Part shown: one piece after another, positions 16,222-25,895 of the stretch
How positions within the stretch are numbered: the stretch's first letter is position 1
How the letters are laid out: the number at the start of each line of letters is the position of its first letter
Source of the DNA: Duganella zoogloeoides
Lineage (GTDB): Bacteria; Pseudomonadota; Gammaproteobacteria; Burkholderiales; Burkholderiaceae_D
NCBI RefSeq assembly: GCF_034479515.1
Contig: NZ_CP140152.1
Coordinates: 5,394,001-5,458,000 of the forward strand
Reading direction: 5' to 3'
DNA: 64,000 nt
Made by a program: the position numbers and the translations under genes
Notes under the pieces: model-generated
The model's input: only the letters and a program-made list of their open reading frames with translations
Database searches by the model: none
Told to the model about the DNA's origin: nothing

Positions 16222-17787
16222 TTATTGCGGCATGAAATGGGGCCAGAACTCGTAGGATACCAGCGCCAGCACCACCAGGGTAACGGTCCAGGCCGCGCCA
16301 CTGAGCAGGCGGTTGGTGCGCTGCTGTTCGTGGATCAGCACCTTGAGCAGCTCGGTATTGTCGCTGGGACGCTCGCCCTGCTGTTCCAGCGCCCGGTGCA
16401 GCAGGCGCGGCAGTTGCGGGAAGATCTGGGCATAGCGCGGCGCCTCGGCCTTGAGCTTCTGGTACAGGCCCTGCCAGCCGACTTGCTCGGCCATCCAGTT
16501 TTCCAGGTACGGCTTGGCGGTTTTCCACAGGTCGAGGTCGGGGTCGAGCTGGCGGCCGAGACCCTCGATATTGAGCAGCGTCTTTTGCAGCAGCACCAGT
16601 TGCGGCTGCACTTCCACGTTGAAGCGGCGCGACGTCTGGAACAGGCGCAGCAGGATCTGGCCGAACGAGATATCTTTCAGCGGGCGATCAAAAATCGGCT
16701 CGCAGCAGGCGCGCACGGCAGCTTCGAGCTCATCGACGCGGGTTTCCTTGGGCGCCCAGCCCGATTCGATGTGGGCCTCGGCCACGCGCTTGTAGTCGCG
16801 GCGGAAGAAGGCCAGGAAGTTTTGCGACAAATAATCCTTGTCGTAATCGGTCAGCGTGCCGACGATGCCGAAGTCGAGCGCGATGTAGCGGCCGAACGTT
16901 TCCGGTTCGATCGAGACCAGGATGTTACCGGGGTGCATATCCGCATGGAAGAAACCGTCGCGGAACACCTGGGTGAAGAAAATCTCCACGCCGTCGCTCG
17001 ACAGCTTTTTCAGGTCCACGCCGGCCGCAGCCAGGCGGTCGATCTGCGAGACCGGGATGCCGTGCATGCGCTCCATCACGATCACATTGCTCGAGCAGTA
17101 GTCCCAGTGCATTTCCGGCACCAGCAGCAGATTGGAATCGGCAAAGTTGCGGCGCAGCTGGCTGGCGTTGGCGGCCTCGCGCATCAGGTCCAGCTCATCG
17201 TGCAGGTATTTGTCGAACTCGGCCACCACCTCTTTCGGTTTCAGGCGCTTGCTGTCGGCCCACAGGCGGCTGGCCAGGTCGGCGGCGATCTGCATCAGCG
17301 CCACATCCTCGTCGATGGTCTTTTTCATGCCCGGGCGCAGCACCTTGACTGCCACCTGCTTGCCATCCTTGAGCGTCGCAAAGTGTACCTGGGCAATTGA
17401 GGCCGAGGCCACCGGCGTGCGCTCGAACGAGGCGAACAGCTGGTCCGGGTGGGCGCCGAGCGACTTGTGGATTTGCGCAATGGCGATATCGGAATCGAAC
17501 GGCGGCACCCGGTCTTGCAGGCGCGCCAGTTCGACGGCGATATCGGGGGGAATCAGGTCGCTGCGGGTGGAGAGCACCTGGCCGAACTTGATGAAGATCG
17601 GGCCCAGGTCTTCCAGCGCCAGGCGCAGGCGCACGCCGCGCGGGGAAGACAGGTCGCGCCAGAAAATCACGGTGTCGATGAACCGCGCCGTGCGCGGCAC
17701 CTTGAAGCCGGAAATCGCTATTTCGTCGAGGCCGTACTTGATCGCCACCCGCATGATCTTCAGGAAGCGGAGTAATTTCAAAATCAT
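16222..17787 (-). CDS. ubiB: Ubiquinone biosynthesis kinase-like protein UbiB
   Basis: A 521-residue atypical ABC1/ADCK/UbiB kinase-like protein needed for ubiquinone synthesis and probably for handling its lipid intermediates. The signature KxGQ is KFGQ at 67-70. The nucleotide-loop region is [12 protein letters not shown], followed by VAVKV with Lys148. [10 protein letters not shown] and DFGIVG are the catalytic and metal-binding loops. The C-terminus has two membrane helices ([19 protein letters not shown]). Its start overlaps the ubiJ stop by 4 bp (ATGA), giving translational coupling. Confidence 0.94.
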   Translation of the reverse strand: MILKLLRFLKIMRVAIKYGLDEIAISGFKVPRTARFIDTVIFWRDLSSPRGVRLRLALEDLGPIFIKFGQVLSTRSDLIPPDIAVELARLQDRVPPFDSDIAIAQIHKSLGAHPDQLFASFERTPVASASIAQVHFATLKDGKQVAVKVLRPGMKKTIDEDVALMQIAADLASRLWADSKRLKPKEVVAEFDKYLHDELDLMREAANASQLRRNFADSNLLLVPEMHWDYCSSNVIVMERMHGIPVSQIDRLAAAGVDLKKLSSDGVEIFFTQVFRDGFFHADMHPGNILVSIEPETFGRYIALDFGIVGTLTDYDKDYLSQNFLAFFRRDYKRVAEAHIESGWAPKETRVDELEAAVRACCEPIFDRPLKDISFGQILLRLFQTSRRFNVEVQPQLVLLQKTLLNIEGLGRQLDPDLDLWKTAKPYLENWMAEQVGWQGLYQKLKAEAPRYAQIFPQLPRLLHRALEQQGERPSDNTELLKVLIHEQQRTNRLLSGAAWTVTLVVLALVSYEFWPHFMPQ

Positions 17788-18395
17788 TGGGTTCCCAGTT
17801 TCTGTTCCAGTTTGGCCAGGCGCTTGGCAGCGCGCTCGACGTCGTCGCGCAGGCGCGTGACGTCGGCCGATAATTCTTCCACCGCGTGCGGGCGCACCAG
17901 CAATTGTTTTTCGTCGAGCAGGTATTCGGCGACGTTTTCAGCCAGTTTCTGGTGACCGTTTTTCACCGCCTTGAGCACATCGCGCGCACCTGCCGCCAGG
18001 CGGTTGGCCGCCAGCGGCCCCACCAGCTTTTCCAGGTCCACCTCGGCCTCCCAGCGCAGCGACTGGCTCAGGCTCGACAGCGCGTTGGCGAACTCGGCAT
18101 CGCCCTCGATGCGCACATAGGAAAACGCCCGTGCGCGGTCCTGCACGATCAGCGGCAGGTCGGTGGGTTTCACGCGGATGGTCACGCTGGCCACCTCTTC
18201 GACCGGGGCCGCTTCGAGCAGGCCGTCGGCGGTCACGCGCAGGCGCAGGCTTGCCACGCCGGCGTCGATGGCGGCCACCTTGCCGGCATGGCGCTGCAAC
18301 TCGCGGCGCGCCCACGGCTCCTGGGCCAGCAGGTGGTTGATCACGGCGCTGGCGGGCACGGCGGCAGAAAGAACACTGGGATTGGGGATCGTCAT
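17784..18395 (-). CDS. ubiJ: Ubiquinone biosynthesis accessory factor UbiJ
   Basis: A 203-residue protein with an SCP2-like lipid-binding domain (roughly residues 20-120) and a C-terminal coiled coil ([21 protein letters not shown]). UbiJ binds ubiquinone intermediates in the soluble Ubi complex. The start at 18395 ([10 protein letters not shown]) is preferred over a longer ORF from 18428, which would begin inside the upstream terminator. Position directly before ubiB and near ubiE supports the assignment. Confidence 0.88.
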   Translation of the reverse strand: MTIPNPSVLSAAVPASAVINHLLAQEPWARRELQRHAGKVAAIDAGVASLRLRVTADGLLEAAPVEEVASVTIRVKPTDLPLIVQDRARAFSYVRIEGDAEFANALSSLSQSLRWEAEVDLEKLVGPLAANRLAAGARDVLKAVKNGHQKLAENVAEYLLDEKQLLVRPHAVEELSADVTRLRDDVERAAKRLAKLEQKLGTQ

Positions 18396-18426
18396 TCGGT
18401 ACGCTATCAAAACAGGGCCACAAAAC

Positions 18427-18452
18427 AAAACCGCCCATCTGCGGGCGGTTTT
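18427..18452 (-). terminator. Intrinsic terminator after the Tim44-like gene
   Basis: AAAACCGCCC / GGGCGGTTTT, a 10-bp perfect stem with a 6-nt loop and T-runs at both ends. It separates the Tim44-like gene from ubiJ, so ubiJ-ubiB probably uses its own promoter. Confidence 0.75.
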
Positions 18453-18483
18453 GATCTTACCATTTTGCGGGGAAACCCACGGT

Positions 18484-19473
18484 TCAGGCCACCTGTTGAA
18501 TACCTGCCAGCAGCCAGCCGGCCGAACCCGACACGGGCTTGCTCAGGTTCCACACTTCGTTGAGCGGCTCGGCCAGTGCATCGCGGGCCGGCTTGACCAT
18601 GCCCGTAAAGCGTACGCTGGCCAGGTAGTCGGTCGCGGTGGTCTCAATGCCCAGCAGTTCGGCTTCGAGGCTGACCACGTCGGTGTAATCGGCCTGGGTG
18701 CGCTCGGACAGTTGCAAACGCATTTCGGCAAACACTTCCGGCGTGGTGAATTCGCGGATATCGTTGGTATCGCCCTTGTCCCAGGCTGCTTGCAGGCGGA
18801 TGAAATTGCCTTTTGCGACACGCAGGAACGACGCTTCGTCGAAGTCCGCCGGCACGCCCCATTTCTGATGCGCGGGCACGGCAGCAGGCTGGTACTGGTA
18901 GTTCTGGCCCGATGCCAGGCCCGAACCGATTTCCGGCGTGGTGTTGCCGCTATTGAATTGCGCAGGCTGCTGGGCTGGCGTGAACGGCTTGACGTTGTCG
19001 TTATAGCCACTGTTACCACCATTGCCGCCGAAGCCGCCGCCGTTACCGCCGAACGCCGAAGGCGCCGGTTGCGGCTGCGATTTACGGCGGATCATGCGCA
19101 CGATGAAGAATACCGCGCCGGCCAACAACGCCAGCATCAGGATGGTGCCGATGGCGCTGCCCAGCGCGCCACTCAAGCCCAGGTGCGAGAACAGTGCGCC
19201 CAGGCCCAGGCCCAGCAGCGCGCCGCCCAGGATACCTTTCCATGGGCTGGCCGGTTTTGGCGGCGTGGCGGCGTTGGGCGTGGCGGCTGGCGCCTGGCGC
19301 TGCGCGCCTTGCGGAGCCTGCTGAGGAGCTGCGGCCGGCGGCATGCGCTGGACGTTTTGCGACTGGCGACCGATCGAACGGCCACCCCCGGCAGGGCGAG
19401 CGATGGCTTCGGACACCATCGAGAAGACGGAGACGGCCAGCACGGCGGTCATCAGGAATTTTTTAACAGTCAT
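18484..19473 (-). CDS. Tim44-like domain membrane protein
   Basis: A 329-residue protein. An N-terminal signal sequence or anchor (FLMTAVLAVSVFSMVSEAIA) is followed by Pro/Gln/Ala-rich sequence. Next come a Gly-rich hydrophobic pair (GILGGALLGLGLGALFSHLGL; GTILMLALLAGAVFFIVRMI) and a Gly/Asn-rich linker. The C-terminal Tim44-like domain starts at about residue 190 (FDEASFLRVAKGNFIRLQAAWDKGD). The bacterial family is membrane-bound and of uncertain role. It is encoded between ubiE and ubiJ, as often seen in betaproteobacteria. The start at 19473 gives a proper signal sequence; upstream in-frame codons to 19593 do not. Confidence 0.85.
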   Translation of the reverse strand: MTVKKFLMTAVLAVSVFSMVSEAIARPAGGGRSIGRQSQNVQRMPPAAAPQQAPQGAQRQAPAATPNAATPPKPASPWKGILGGALLGLGLGALFSHLGLSGALGSAIGTILMLALLAGAVFFIVRMIRRKSQPQPAPSAFGGNGGGFGGNGGNSGYNDNVKPFTPAQQPAQFNSGNTTPEIGSGLASGQNYQYQPAAVPAHQKWGVPADFDEASFLRVAKGNFIRLQAAWDKGDTNDIREFTTPEVFAEMRLQLSERTQADYTDVVSLEAELLGIETTATDYLASVRFTGMVKPARDALAEPLNEVWNLSKPVSGSAGWLLAGIQQVA

Positions 19474-19528
19474 GGTCTCTACCCTACAAAGTAATTGCTC
19501 GTTGCGGGGACCCGGAGCCTGTTGTGGT

Positions 19529-19553
19529 GCGCGTCGTTTTGTACGCGACGCGC
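19529..19553. repeat. Perfect 8-bp hairpin between ubiE and the Tim44-like gene
   Basis: GCGCGTCG and CGACGCGC form a perfect stem with a 9-nt loop. There is no following T-run on either strand, so it is not a standard intrinsic terminator. It could stabilise the ubiE transcript end or act in the leader of the downstream gene. Confidence 0.35.
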
Positions 19554-19612
19554 GGGCGGCCCGGTGTCCTTCGAGCCGCCAGCTTACCTGCAAAGGGGCT
19601 GGACAGGCTTAG

Positions 19613-20347
19613 TTACAGCTTAATGCCGGTGTGCAACGCGGCCACGCCGGCCGTCAGGTTGTAATACTTGACGCTTTCCAGGCCCGCCGTTTCCATCATG
19701 GTCTTCAGGGTTTCCTGGTCGGGATGCATGCGGATCGATTCGGCCAGGTAGCGATAGCTTTCGGCATCGCCGGCGATCTTCTGGCCCATCCACGGCAGCA
19801 CCTTGAACGAATACAGGTCGTACGGCTTTTGCAGCGGCTCGATCACTTTCGAGAATTCCAGCACCAGCAACTTGCCGCCCGGTTTCAGTACGCGGCGCAT
19901 TTCCGCCAGCGCCTGGTCCTTGTGCGTCATGTTGCGCAGGCCGAAGGCCACGCTGACGCGGTCGAAATAGTTATCGGGGAACGGCAGCTTCTCGGCATCG
20001 CACAGCAAGGTGGGGGTCAACAGGCCGCGGTTCAAGAGGCGATCGCGCCCCACGCGGAGCATCGATTCGTTGATGTCGGTGAGCCAGACTTCGCCGGTAG
20101 GGCCGGCCTGCTTGGCAAACGCCTTGGCCAGGTCGCCCGTGCCGCCGGCGATATCGAGGCATTTGAAGCCCGGACGCACGCCGGCATTGGCGATCGTGAA
20201 GATCTTCCAGATGCGGTGCAGGCCACCGGACATGACGTCGTTCATGATGTCGTACTTGGCGGCGACAGAATGGAAAACCTTGGCGACTTCGCGGACTTTG
20301 TCGTCTTCCGCGACGGTTTTGTAACCGAAGTGAGTGGTATTGGTCAT
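19613..20347 (-). CDS. ubiE: Demethylubiquinol/demethylmenaquinol C-methyltransferase
   Basis: A 244-residue SAM-dependent methyltransferase that adds the C-methyl group in ubiquinone (and menaquinone) synthesis. Family features are [36 protein letters not shown] split across residues 7-43, motif [13 protein letters not shown] (about 63-74), and [18 protein letters not shown]. The C-terminus ends [14 protein letters not shown], as is typical. First gene of the minus-strand ubiE / Tim44-like / ubiJ / ubiB array. Confidence 0.95.
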   Translation of the reverse strand: MTNTTHFGYKTVAEDDKVREVAKVFHSVAAKYDIMNDVMSGGLHRIWKIFTIANAGVRPGFKCLDIAGGTGDLAKAFAKQAGPTGEVWLTDINESMLRVGRDRLLNRGLLTPTLLCDAEKLPFPDNYFDRVSVAFGLRNMTHKDQALAEMRRVLKPGGKLLVLEFSKVIEPLQKPYDLYSFKVLPWMGQKIAGDAESYRYLAESIRMHPDQETLKTMMETAGLESVKYYNLTAGVAALHTGIKL

Positions 20348-20463
20348 GGTGGCAGGCCTGTTAGTTTGCCTGCATTATACAAGGTAGGGAAACTTGTGAG
20401 CGCCGGGGAAACGTGGCAAACTTGGCAACCACCACCTGACCGGATGCTCCCGGATAATCAAAA

Positions 20464-20841
20464 ATGAAAACAGTCATTGCCGCCCTGCTGCTGTGCGCAT
20501 CGGGCGCCGCCTTTGCCAATTCCGCCTGCGACAAGCCAAAAAGTGATTTCGATGGCCTCTACTGCTTGAACAAGGTCTACCAGGAAGCGGACAAGGAACT
20601 CAACACCAATTACCAGGCGTTGAGCCCCAAGCTCGATGCCGATGGCAAGAAAGCACTGAAAAGCGGACAACTGGCCTGGATCCAGGAACGCAACGACAAC
20701 TGCTCGCGCCGCGAGGCCCGGGGGTTCTTCGTCAACCTCCAGTGCGCGACCGACACCACCATCAAGCGCTCGCAGTTTCTGCAGGACCGGGTGCGCGAGT
20801 GCAACAGCTCGGGGTGCCAGAACAGCAAGCTGAAAGAGTAG
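20464..20841 (+). CDS. LprI-like (DUF1311) secreted protein
   Basis: A 125-residue exported protein. Residues 1-18 are a signal peptide (MKTVIAALLLCASGAAFA). The mature part has the DUF1311/LprI pattern: Cys pairs and CDKPKSDFDGLYCLNKVYQEADKEL, then LKSGQLAWIQERNDNCSRREA. Members are periplasmic and some inhibit lysozyme. It stands alone on the plus strand between ubiE and the convergent hydrolase gene. A lysozyme-inhibitor role here is inferred only from the family. Confidence 0.82.
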   Translation: MKTVIAALLLCASGAAFANSACDKPKSDFDGLYCLNKVYQEADKELNTNYQALSPKLDADGKKALKSGQLAWIQERNDNCSRREARGFFVNLQCATDTTIKRSQFLQDRVRECNSSGCQNSKLKE

Positions 20842-20855
20842 TCACGTTCTTCTGA

Positions 20856-22136
20856 TCATCGCGCCGGCAGATGCCGCCACTCCAGCCCCAGCGCAGCGCG
20901 TTTGGGGAAGCCTTGCCACAGGCCGGGGTCGGGTTTGATGGTGCCGTCGGCGGTCAGGGGCGGCAGGTCGAGGTAGCCTTGCAGCGGCTGGCCCTTGAGC
21001 TGGACGCCGAGGAAGGCGGTGACGAAATGCTGGTTGATGTTGTTGATGCGGCGGCTGTCCCACACCGGCTCGGCGTACGACTGGAAGTCGTCGGGGTTGC
21101 TCCACATGGCCGGTGACGGCGGGTTCGGCGCGCTGTTGTGGCGCCCGCCCACGTAGGTCAGCAGGTAGCGGTCGGCGTTGACCGTGCCTTCGAACAGGCG
21201 CTTCACGCCGTCCTGGTAGCCGGCCACGTCGTCCTGGTCGCCGCTGATGAACAGTACCGGCGTGCGCACGCCGGCCAGGCCGTCGGCATCCCACACCTTG
21301 TGCGCGCCGCCCCATGGCGCGAATGCCACCACCGCCTTGATGCGGGCATCGCGCTGCTGCGCATATTGGGTATTGCCCTGCTGATTGACGGCCAGCTTGC
21401 CGCCGGGGACGAACGCCACCGCCGCTGCACTCACGCCCGCCCCCACCGTGTTCAGGGCGCCGTAACCGCCCATCGAGTAGCCGACCAGCGCGGTGCGGTC
21501 CACGTCCACCAGGCCGGCCAGGAAGTTGCCGCTGCCCGGCTTGGCCCACGCGGCGACGGTGTCGAGCACGAACAGGTCATCAAACCGGCGGTTGAGCAGG
21601 GTACTGGCAAAGCCGGCCTTGTCGGCGCGGGTCGATTCGGGATGGTCGATGGCGACCACCACGTAGCCTTTCGAGGCCAGGTTCTCGGTCAGGTAGCTCA
21701 TTTGCAGGCGCGAACCGGGGTAGCCGTGGGAGACGATCACCAGTGGATAGCTTGTACCCTGGACGGGCGCGGCATCGCGTGCCGCGCGGCCGTTGAACTG
21801 GAACGGCGTGTTGGGCCGCTTGGGGTCGTTGGGGCCGGAGCCCAGGACATCGGTATAAACGGTATGCTCGACCTGACCGTTGGCCAGGGCGGCCGGGTAC
21901 CATACTTCGAGCGTGAGCTTGCGCGTGGTGCGCGGGTTGGGCACCTGTTCGGTCACGCGCAGCACGTCGAGCTGGTCGCGGTGTTCGATCGCCAGCGTGC
22001 GTACGCCTACCTTGGCCGGGCCGCGCGCGGCCAGTTCCGGCGCGTCGGGCCGGGCATCGCCGAAGTACTCCTGGGCGTGCGGAGCGCCCATCATCATCAA
22101 CAACGCTACCGCCACTACCCTGCTCACTGCCTTCAT
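20856..22136 (-). CDS. Secreted alpha/beta hydrolase, dienelactone/PAF-acetylhydrolase-like
   Basis: A 426-residue exported hydrolase. A signal peptide covers about residues 1-21 (ends GAPHAQ). The oxyanion segment is VSHGYPGS and the nucleophile elbow is GYSMGGYG with Ser221. Acid and histidine are likely in ISGDQDD and VGGRHNSAP. Its size and the LTLEVWYPA segment fit the predicted dienelactone hydrolase/PAF-acetylhydrolase-like group. The ATG at 22136 has AGGAG at good spacing and overlaps the preceding stop (TGATG), so it is coupled to the LLM monooxygenase. A TTG one codon upstream is less likely. It probably cleaves an ester or lactone outside the cytoplasm, before or after receptor uptake. 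Confidence 0.85.
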   Translation of the reverse strand: MKAVSRVVAVALLMMMGAPHAQEYFGDARPDAPELAARGPAKVGVRTLAIEHRDQLDVLRVTEQVPNPRTTRKLTLEVWYPAALANGQVEHTVYTDVLGSGPNDPKRPNTPFQFNGRAARDAAPVQGTSYPLVIVSHGYPGSRLQMSYLTENLASKGYVVVAIDHPESTRADKAGFASTLLNRRFDDLFVLDTVAAWAKPGSGNFLAGLVDVDRTALVGYSMGGYGALNTVGAGVSAAAVAFVPGGKLAVNQQGNTQYAQQRDARIKAVVAFAPWGGAHKVWDADGLAGVRTPVLFISGDQDDVAGYQDGVKRLFEGTVNADRYLLTYVGGRHNSAPNPPSPAMWSNPDDFQSYAEPVWDSRRINNINQHFVTAFLGVQLKGQPLQGYLDLPPLTADGTIKPDPGLWQGFPKRAALGLEWRHLPAR

Positions 22137-23428
22137 CAATACTCCTGTAATCCCAAGTGGTCGCGCAAGGTGGTGCCCGTGTACGCGGTGCGGAACAAGC
22201 CGCGCCGCTGCAACTCCGGCACCACCAGCGCCAGAAAATCATCGAGGCCGCCCGGCAAAGCCGGCGCCATGAAGTTGAATCCGTCGGCCGCCCCGCCCTC
22301 GAACCAGGCTTCGATCTGGTCGGCCACCGTCTGCGCCGTGCCGATCACGGTGAAGTGACCGCGTCCACCGGCGATGCGTTCGTACAGCTGGCGGATCGAC
22401 AGGTTCTCGCCCTGCGCCAGGTTGGTCAGCAACTGCTGGCGGCTGCGCTGGCCGTCCTGGGTTTCCGGCAACTCGGGCAGCGGGCCGTCGAGCGGATAGC
22501 CGGACAGGTCGAAATTGCCGATCATGCGGCCCAGCAGCGCCAGTCCCGCCTTCGGTTCGATCAGGCTTTGCAGTTCGCCGAACTTGTCGTCCGCCTCCGC
22601 TTGCGACGCGCCCACTACCGCGAACAGGCCGGGCATGATCTTGAGCGCATCGGGATGGCGGCCCTTGTCCGCCACGCGGCGCTTGATGTCGCGGTAAAAA
22701 TCCTGTGCGCCTGCCAGCGTAGGCTGGGCGGTAAACACCACTTCGGCGGTGGCCGCCGCCAGGTCCCGGCCCGCTTCCGATCCGCCCGCCTGCACCACCA
22801 CGGGCCGGCCTTGCGGGCTGCGCGTGACGTTCAGCGGGCCGGCCACCGCGAAGTGCTCGCCGCGATGATCGAGCTTGCGGATGCGCGATGGATCGGCCAG
22901 CACGCCGCCCGCCTTGTCGTTGACCAGCGCGCCATCTTGCCAACTATCCCACAGTCCTGTGACAACCTGATGAAATTCGCGGGCGCGCGCATAGCGCTCG
23001 GCGTGGGCCACGTGCTGGTCGCGGCCAAAGTTGGCCGCCTCCGCCGCGTTGTCGGACGTGACCAGGTTCCACCCTGCCCGGCCGTCCGACAACTGGTCGA
23101 GCGAGGCGAACTGGCGCGCCACCGTGTACGGCTCGTTGTACGTGGTGGTGGCGGTGCCGATCAGGCCTATCTTCTCGGTCGATGCGGCCAGCGCCGACAG
23201 CAAGGTCAGTGGTTCGAGCGACGGGATATTGCCGGTCAGCGCCAGGCTGTCGGCAAAGAACACCGCGTCGAGACACGCCGCTTCGGCGTTACGCACCTGC
23301 TGGCGGAACACCTTGAACGGATTGCTGTCCAGGTCCGTTTGCGGGTGGCGCCACGCAGCCACGTGGTGGCCGTGGCGCATCATGAAGGCGGCGATGCTCA
23401 GTTGTCGGCGGGCGGCTGGTGCAGTCAT
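22136..23428 (-). CDS. LLM-class flavin-dependent monooxygenase (NtaA/SnaA/DszA-like)
   Basis: A 430-residue TIM-barrel flavin monooxygenase. Typical segments are [17 protein letters not shown], the flavin/substrate region [24 protein letters not shown], and [17 protein letters not shown]. These place it in the NtaA/SnaA/SoxA/DszA group, which uses reduced FMN from a separate reductase to oxidise sulfur compounds, chelators or antibiotic precursors. No flavin reductase gene is in the window. The start at 23428 has AAGGAG upstream and overlaps the TonB receptor stop (TGATG); the open frame upstream to 23791 is antisense-type read-through inside the receptor gene. Confidence 0.9.
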   Translation of the reverse strand: MTAPAARRQLSIAAFMMRHGHHVAAWRHPQTDLDSNPFKVFRQQVRNAEAACLDAVFFADSLALTGNIPSLEPLTLLSALAASTEKIGLIGTATTTYNEPYTVARQFASLDQLSDGRAGWNLVTSDNAAEAANFGRDQHVAHAERYARAREFHQVVTGLWDSWQDGALVNDKAGGVLADPSRIRKLDHRGEHFAVAGPLNVTRSPQGRPVVVQAGGSEAGRDLAAATAEVVFTAQPTLAGAQDFYRDIKRRVADKGRHPDALKIMPGLFAVVGASQAEADDKFGELQSLIEPKAGLALLGRMIGNFDLSGYPLDGPLPELPETQDGQRSRQQLLTNLAQGENLSIRQLYERIAGGRGHFTVIGTAQTVADQIEAWFEGGAADGFNFMAPALPGGLDDFLALVVPELQRRGLFRTAYTGTTLRDHLGLQEY

Positions 23429-25671
23429 CAGAACTCCTTGCGCGCGGTCAGGCCGAAGTAGCGCTCGTCGTCGCGCGGCACGGCGCGGGTGACGTAGCCG
23501 GTGGCCGTGACCAGGTTGGTGGCGTACGACTTGTTGGCCAGGTTTTTGCCCACCAGCGCGATGCGCCAACCCGCCACCGGCGACGACAGCGCAATGCTGG
23601 CGTTGACAATGCCATAGGCGCCCTGGATTGCATCCGGCGACTGGAACAGGTCGAACTGGGTCTTGGACTGGTAGGCGTAATCGGCCGAGAAGTCGGCGAA
23701 CAGGCCGTTTTGCAGCGCCAGCGCGTAATTGGCGCGGGTGAAGGCCTTCCACTTCGGCGAGAACGGCAGCGGCTGGCCATTGAGGTTGCACGACGCGGTG
23801 GCCGCCGGCGGGCAGTTGAAACTGTCGATCCTGGCGTCGGTGTAGGCCAGCGCACCGGACAGCGTGAATTCGCGCGTGGGGCGGGCGGTGACATCGAGTT
23901 CCACGCCACGGGTGGAGACCTTGCCGGCGTTGATCAGGCGCGTGATCACGGTGCCGCCCACGGTGTCGAAGAAATTGGCCTGGTAGTTGTCGTACCTGGT
24001 GTGGAACACGGCCAGGTTGGCGGTCAGGCGACGGTCGAAGGCGCTGGTTTTCAGACCCAGCTCGAACGAGTCGGACGTCTCGGGCTTCAGCGCCAGCGTG
24101 TCGCGCGCCAGCATGTTGAAGAACACGTTGTAGGCCGGGCCCTTGTAGCCGCGCGAGTAGGTGGCGTAGGTGTTGACGTTGTTCGAGACATCGTGTTGCA
24201 GGCCCAGGCGGCCCGAGTAGCCGTCCTCGCTGGTGGAGCCGCTATTTTGCACGCCGGGCTGCACGCCGGGGAAGGCGGCCGTGGACGTCGAGGTGCGCAC
24301 ATGGTCGTACGACAGTTCATCGCGGGTGGCGCGCGCGCCGACGATGGCGCGCCAGTCGGCGGCAAAGTTGATCGTGCTTTCGCCGAACAGCGAGTAGCTG
24401 TCGTTCTTGACGCCATAGTCGGCGCGGCCGGCATTGAACACATTGGTGGTAACCAGGCGCTGGTAGGTTTCGCGGTCCTTGCCGTGCAGGTAGTAGGCGC
24501 CCACCACGTAGTCGACAAACTGGTCTTTGGGCGATGCCAGGCGCAGTTCCTGCGACACCTGGCGGAAGTCCACCGTGCCGATATCGCGCGTAGCCGGATA
24601 CGCGGCCGTGACGCGCGACGGTTCGGCGGCATTGCCGATGGCCGAGGTGCTGGTGTACTGGGCGTTGTCCCAGTCGCGCACCGCCGTGATCGAGGTCAGC
24701 GTGTGGCCGCCCAGGCGCCAGTCCACTTGCGCGGACAGGCCACGGTTGGTGTCGCGGATGTCGCTCGGGATGTCGGTAATGACCTGGCGATTTTCCGCGC
24801 TGGCCACCACCGGCGCGATGCCCGCCACAAACGGGGCGCTGGTGGCAGCGGTTCCGGTGAGCTTGTACGGCGTGAAGGTGGGCGATGCGTTGGAACGCAG
24901 GTAGTCGGCGATCAGCACGATATCGACATCTTTATTGGGCGTGATATCGATGCGGGCGCGGGCGCCCTTGCGGTCGTACCCGTTGACCTTGCCACCGCCG
25001 GCGTGGAGGTTATCGACATTGCCGTCGTAGTCGGCATACAGCGCGGTGAACGAACCGCGCACCACGCCCGGCTGGATCGCGCCCGAGACGCCGGCGCGCA
25101 CGCGCTTCTCGTTACCTTCGTACCAGGACGCATCGACATACCCGCTGGCCTGCTCGCCCGGCTTGCGGCCGACGACGTTCAACACGCCCGACGACGCATT
25201 CTTGCCGAACAGCGTGCCTTGCGGGCCGCGCAGGATTTCGATGCGGTCGATATCGAGCAGGTCGAGCGTGGCCTGGCCCGGCCGCGCGAACACCACGCCA
25301 TCGACCACGGTGGACACAGTGGGTTCCACGCCGGGCGACGTCGAGATGGTACCGATACCGCGCACGAAAATGGTGGAATCCTTGTTGCCGCCCTGCTGGC
25401 GGAAGGTGGCGCTCGGCACTTCCTGGATGATGGTGTCAATGCTGTTACGGTTGGATTGGGCCAGCTGCTCGCCGTCGATCACCGACACGGCCACCGGCAC
25501 CGATTGCAGCGACGCGCTGCGGCGCGTGGCGCTCACCGTCACGGTGGGAATCGATGCAACTTCGCTGCGGTCGGCTATCGGCGCGGCATCCTCCGCAGGG
25601 GTTGCCCATGCGCTGCTGACCAGCAAAGCGCCCGTCGCCAACACGCCGATTTTTTTAGTCTTGTTTTTCAT
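23428..25671 (-). CDS. TonB-dependent outer-membrane receptor
   Basis: A 747-residue receptor. The signal peptide ends at SSAWA (about residue 23). The plug domain starts with IPTVTVSATRRSASLQSVPVAVSVIDG and includes the QEVPSATFRQQGG and RIEILRGPQGTLFGKNA signatures. The 22-strand barrel ends YFGLTARKEF, with the C-terminal aromatic residue required for assembly. The early SATRR stretch may be the TonB-box region. It is the first gene of a coupled three-gene operon with the LLM monooxygenase and secreted hydrolase. The ligand is unknown; neighbours suggest an organosulfur, ester or lactone substrate rather than a siderophore. Confidence 0.92.
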   Translation of the reverse strand: MKNKTKKIGVLATGALLVSSAWATPAEDAAPIADRSEVASIPTVTVSATRRSASLQSVPVAVSVIDGEQLAQSNRNSIDTIIQEVPSATFRQQGGNKDSTIFVRGIGTISTSPGVEPTVSTVVDGVVFARPGQATLDLLDIDRIEILRGPQGTLFGKNASSGVLNVVGRKPGEQASGYVDASWYEGNEKRVRAGVSGAIQPGVVRGSFTALYADYDGNVDNLHAGGGKVNGYDRKGARARIDITPNKDVDIVLIADYLRSNASPTFTPYKLTGTAATSAPFVAGIAPVVASAENRQVITDIPSDIRDTNRGLSAQVDWRLGGHTLTSITAVRDWDNAQYTSTSAIGNAAEPSRVTAAYPATRDIGTVDFRQVSQELRLASPKDQFVDYVVGAYYLHGKDRETYQRLVTTNVFNAGRADYGVKNDSYSLFGESTINFAADWRAIVGARATRDELSYDHVRTSTSTAAFPGVQPGVQNSGSTSEDGYSGRLGLQHDVSNNVNTYATYSRGYKGPAYNVFFNMLARDTLALKPETSDSFELGLKTSAFDRRLTANLAVFHTRYDNYQANFFDTVGGTVITRLINAGKVSTRGVELDVTARPTREFTLSGALAYTDARIDSFNCPPAATASCNLNGQPLPFSPKWKAFTRANYALALQNGLFADFSADYAYQSKTQFDLFQSPDAIQGAYGIVNASIALSSPVAGWRIALVGKNLANKSYATNLVTATGYVTRAVPRDDERYFGLTARKEF

Positions 25672-25765
25672 TGCAGAGTCCTTGATTGAGAAGCGCGCCT
25701 TGCGCCATATGCATAAATTGACTTTTGATCGGTGAAGAACCAACTTAGCTGGGCAGCTGCTGTTT

Positions 25766-25785
25766 GCTACACTTTGGCTACACTT
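25766..25785. repeat. Tandem 9-bp direct repeats in the TonB/LacI intergenic region
   Basis: GCTACACTT occurs at 25766-25774 and again at 25777-25785, 11 bp apart from start to start, about one helical turn. The pair lies next to the LacI-type palindrome in the divergent promoter region. Such phasing suits a pair of half-sites for an activator, but the binding protein is unknown. Confidence 0.45.
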
Positions 25786-25788
25786 CGA

Positions 25789-25802
25789 TGGTACCGATAC
25801 CC
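25789..25802. promoter_or_regulatory. LacI-type operator candidate TGGTACC-GATACCC
   Basis: A 14-bp imperfect palindrome centred on a CpG, the hallmark of LacI-family operators (consensus arms TGGTA and TACCA). It lies 118 bp upstream of the receptor start and 94 bp upstream of the LacI-family regulator start, so it could control both directions. Confidence 0.5.
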
Positions 25803-25895
25803 TTTTTTTAGTGTCGTGGCATGCAGTTTTGAAGTCAAAGAATTAAAAAAATCATCGATATGTCTTTTTGGAATATGCCTTTATGAGCGCCATCC

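Noticed and set aside
23429..23791. N-terminal extension of the LLM monooxygenase
   Set aside because: The added 121 residues are Arg/Gln/His-rich, lie within the receptor gene, and the ATG at 23428 has a strong AAGGAG.
23419..25689. A 756-codon plus-strand frame
   Set aside because: Antisense to the TonB receptor, which has complete plug and barrel motifs.
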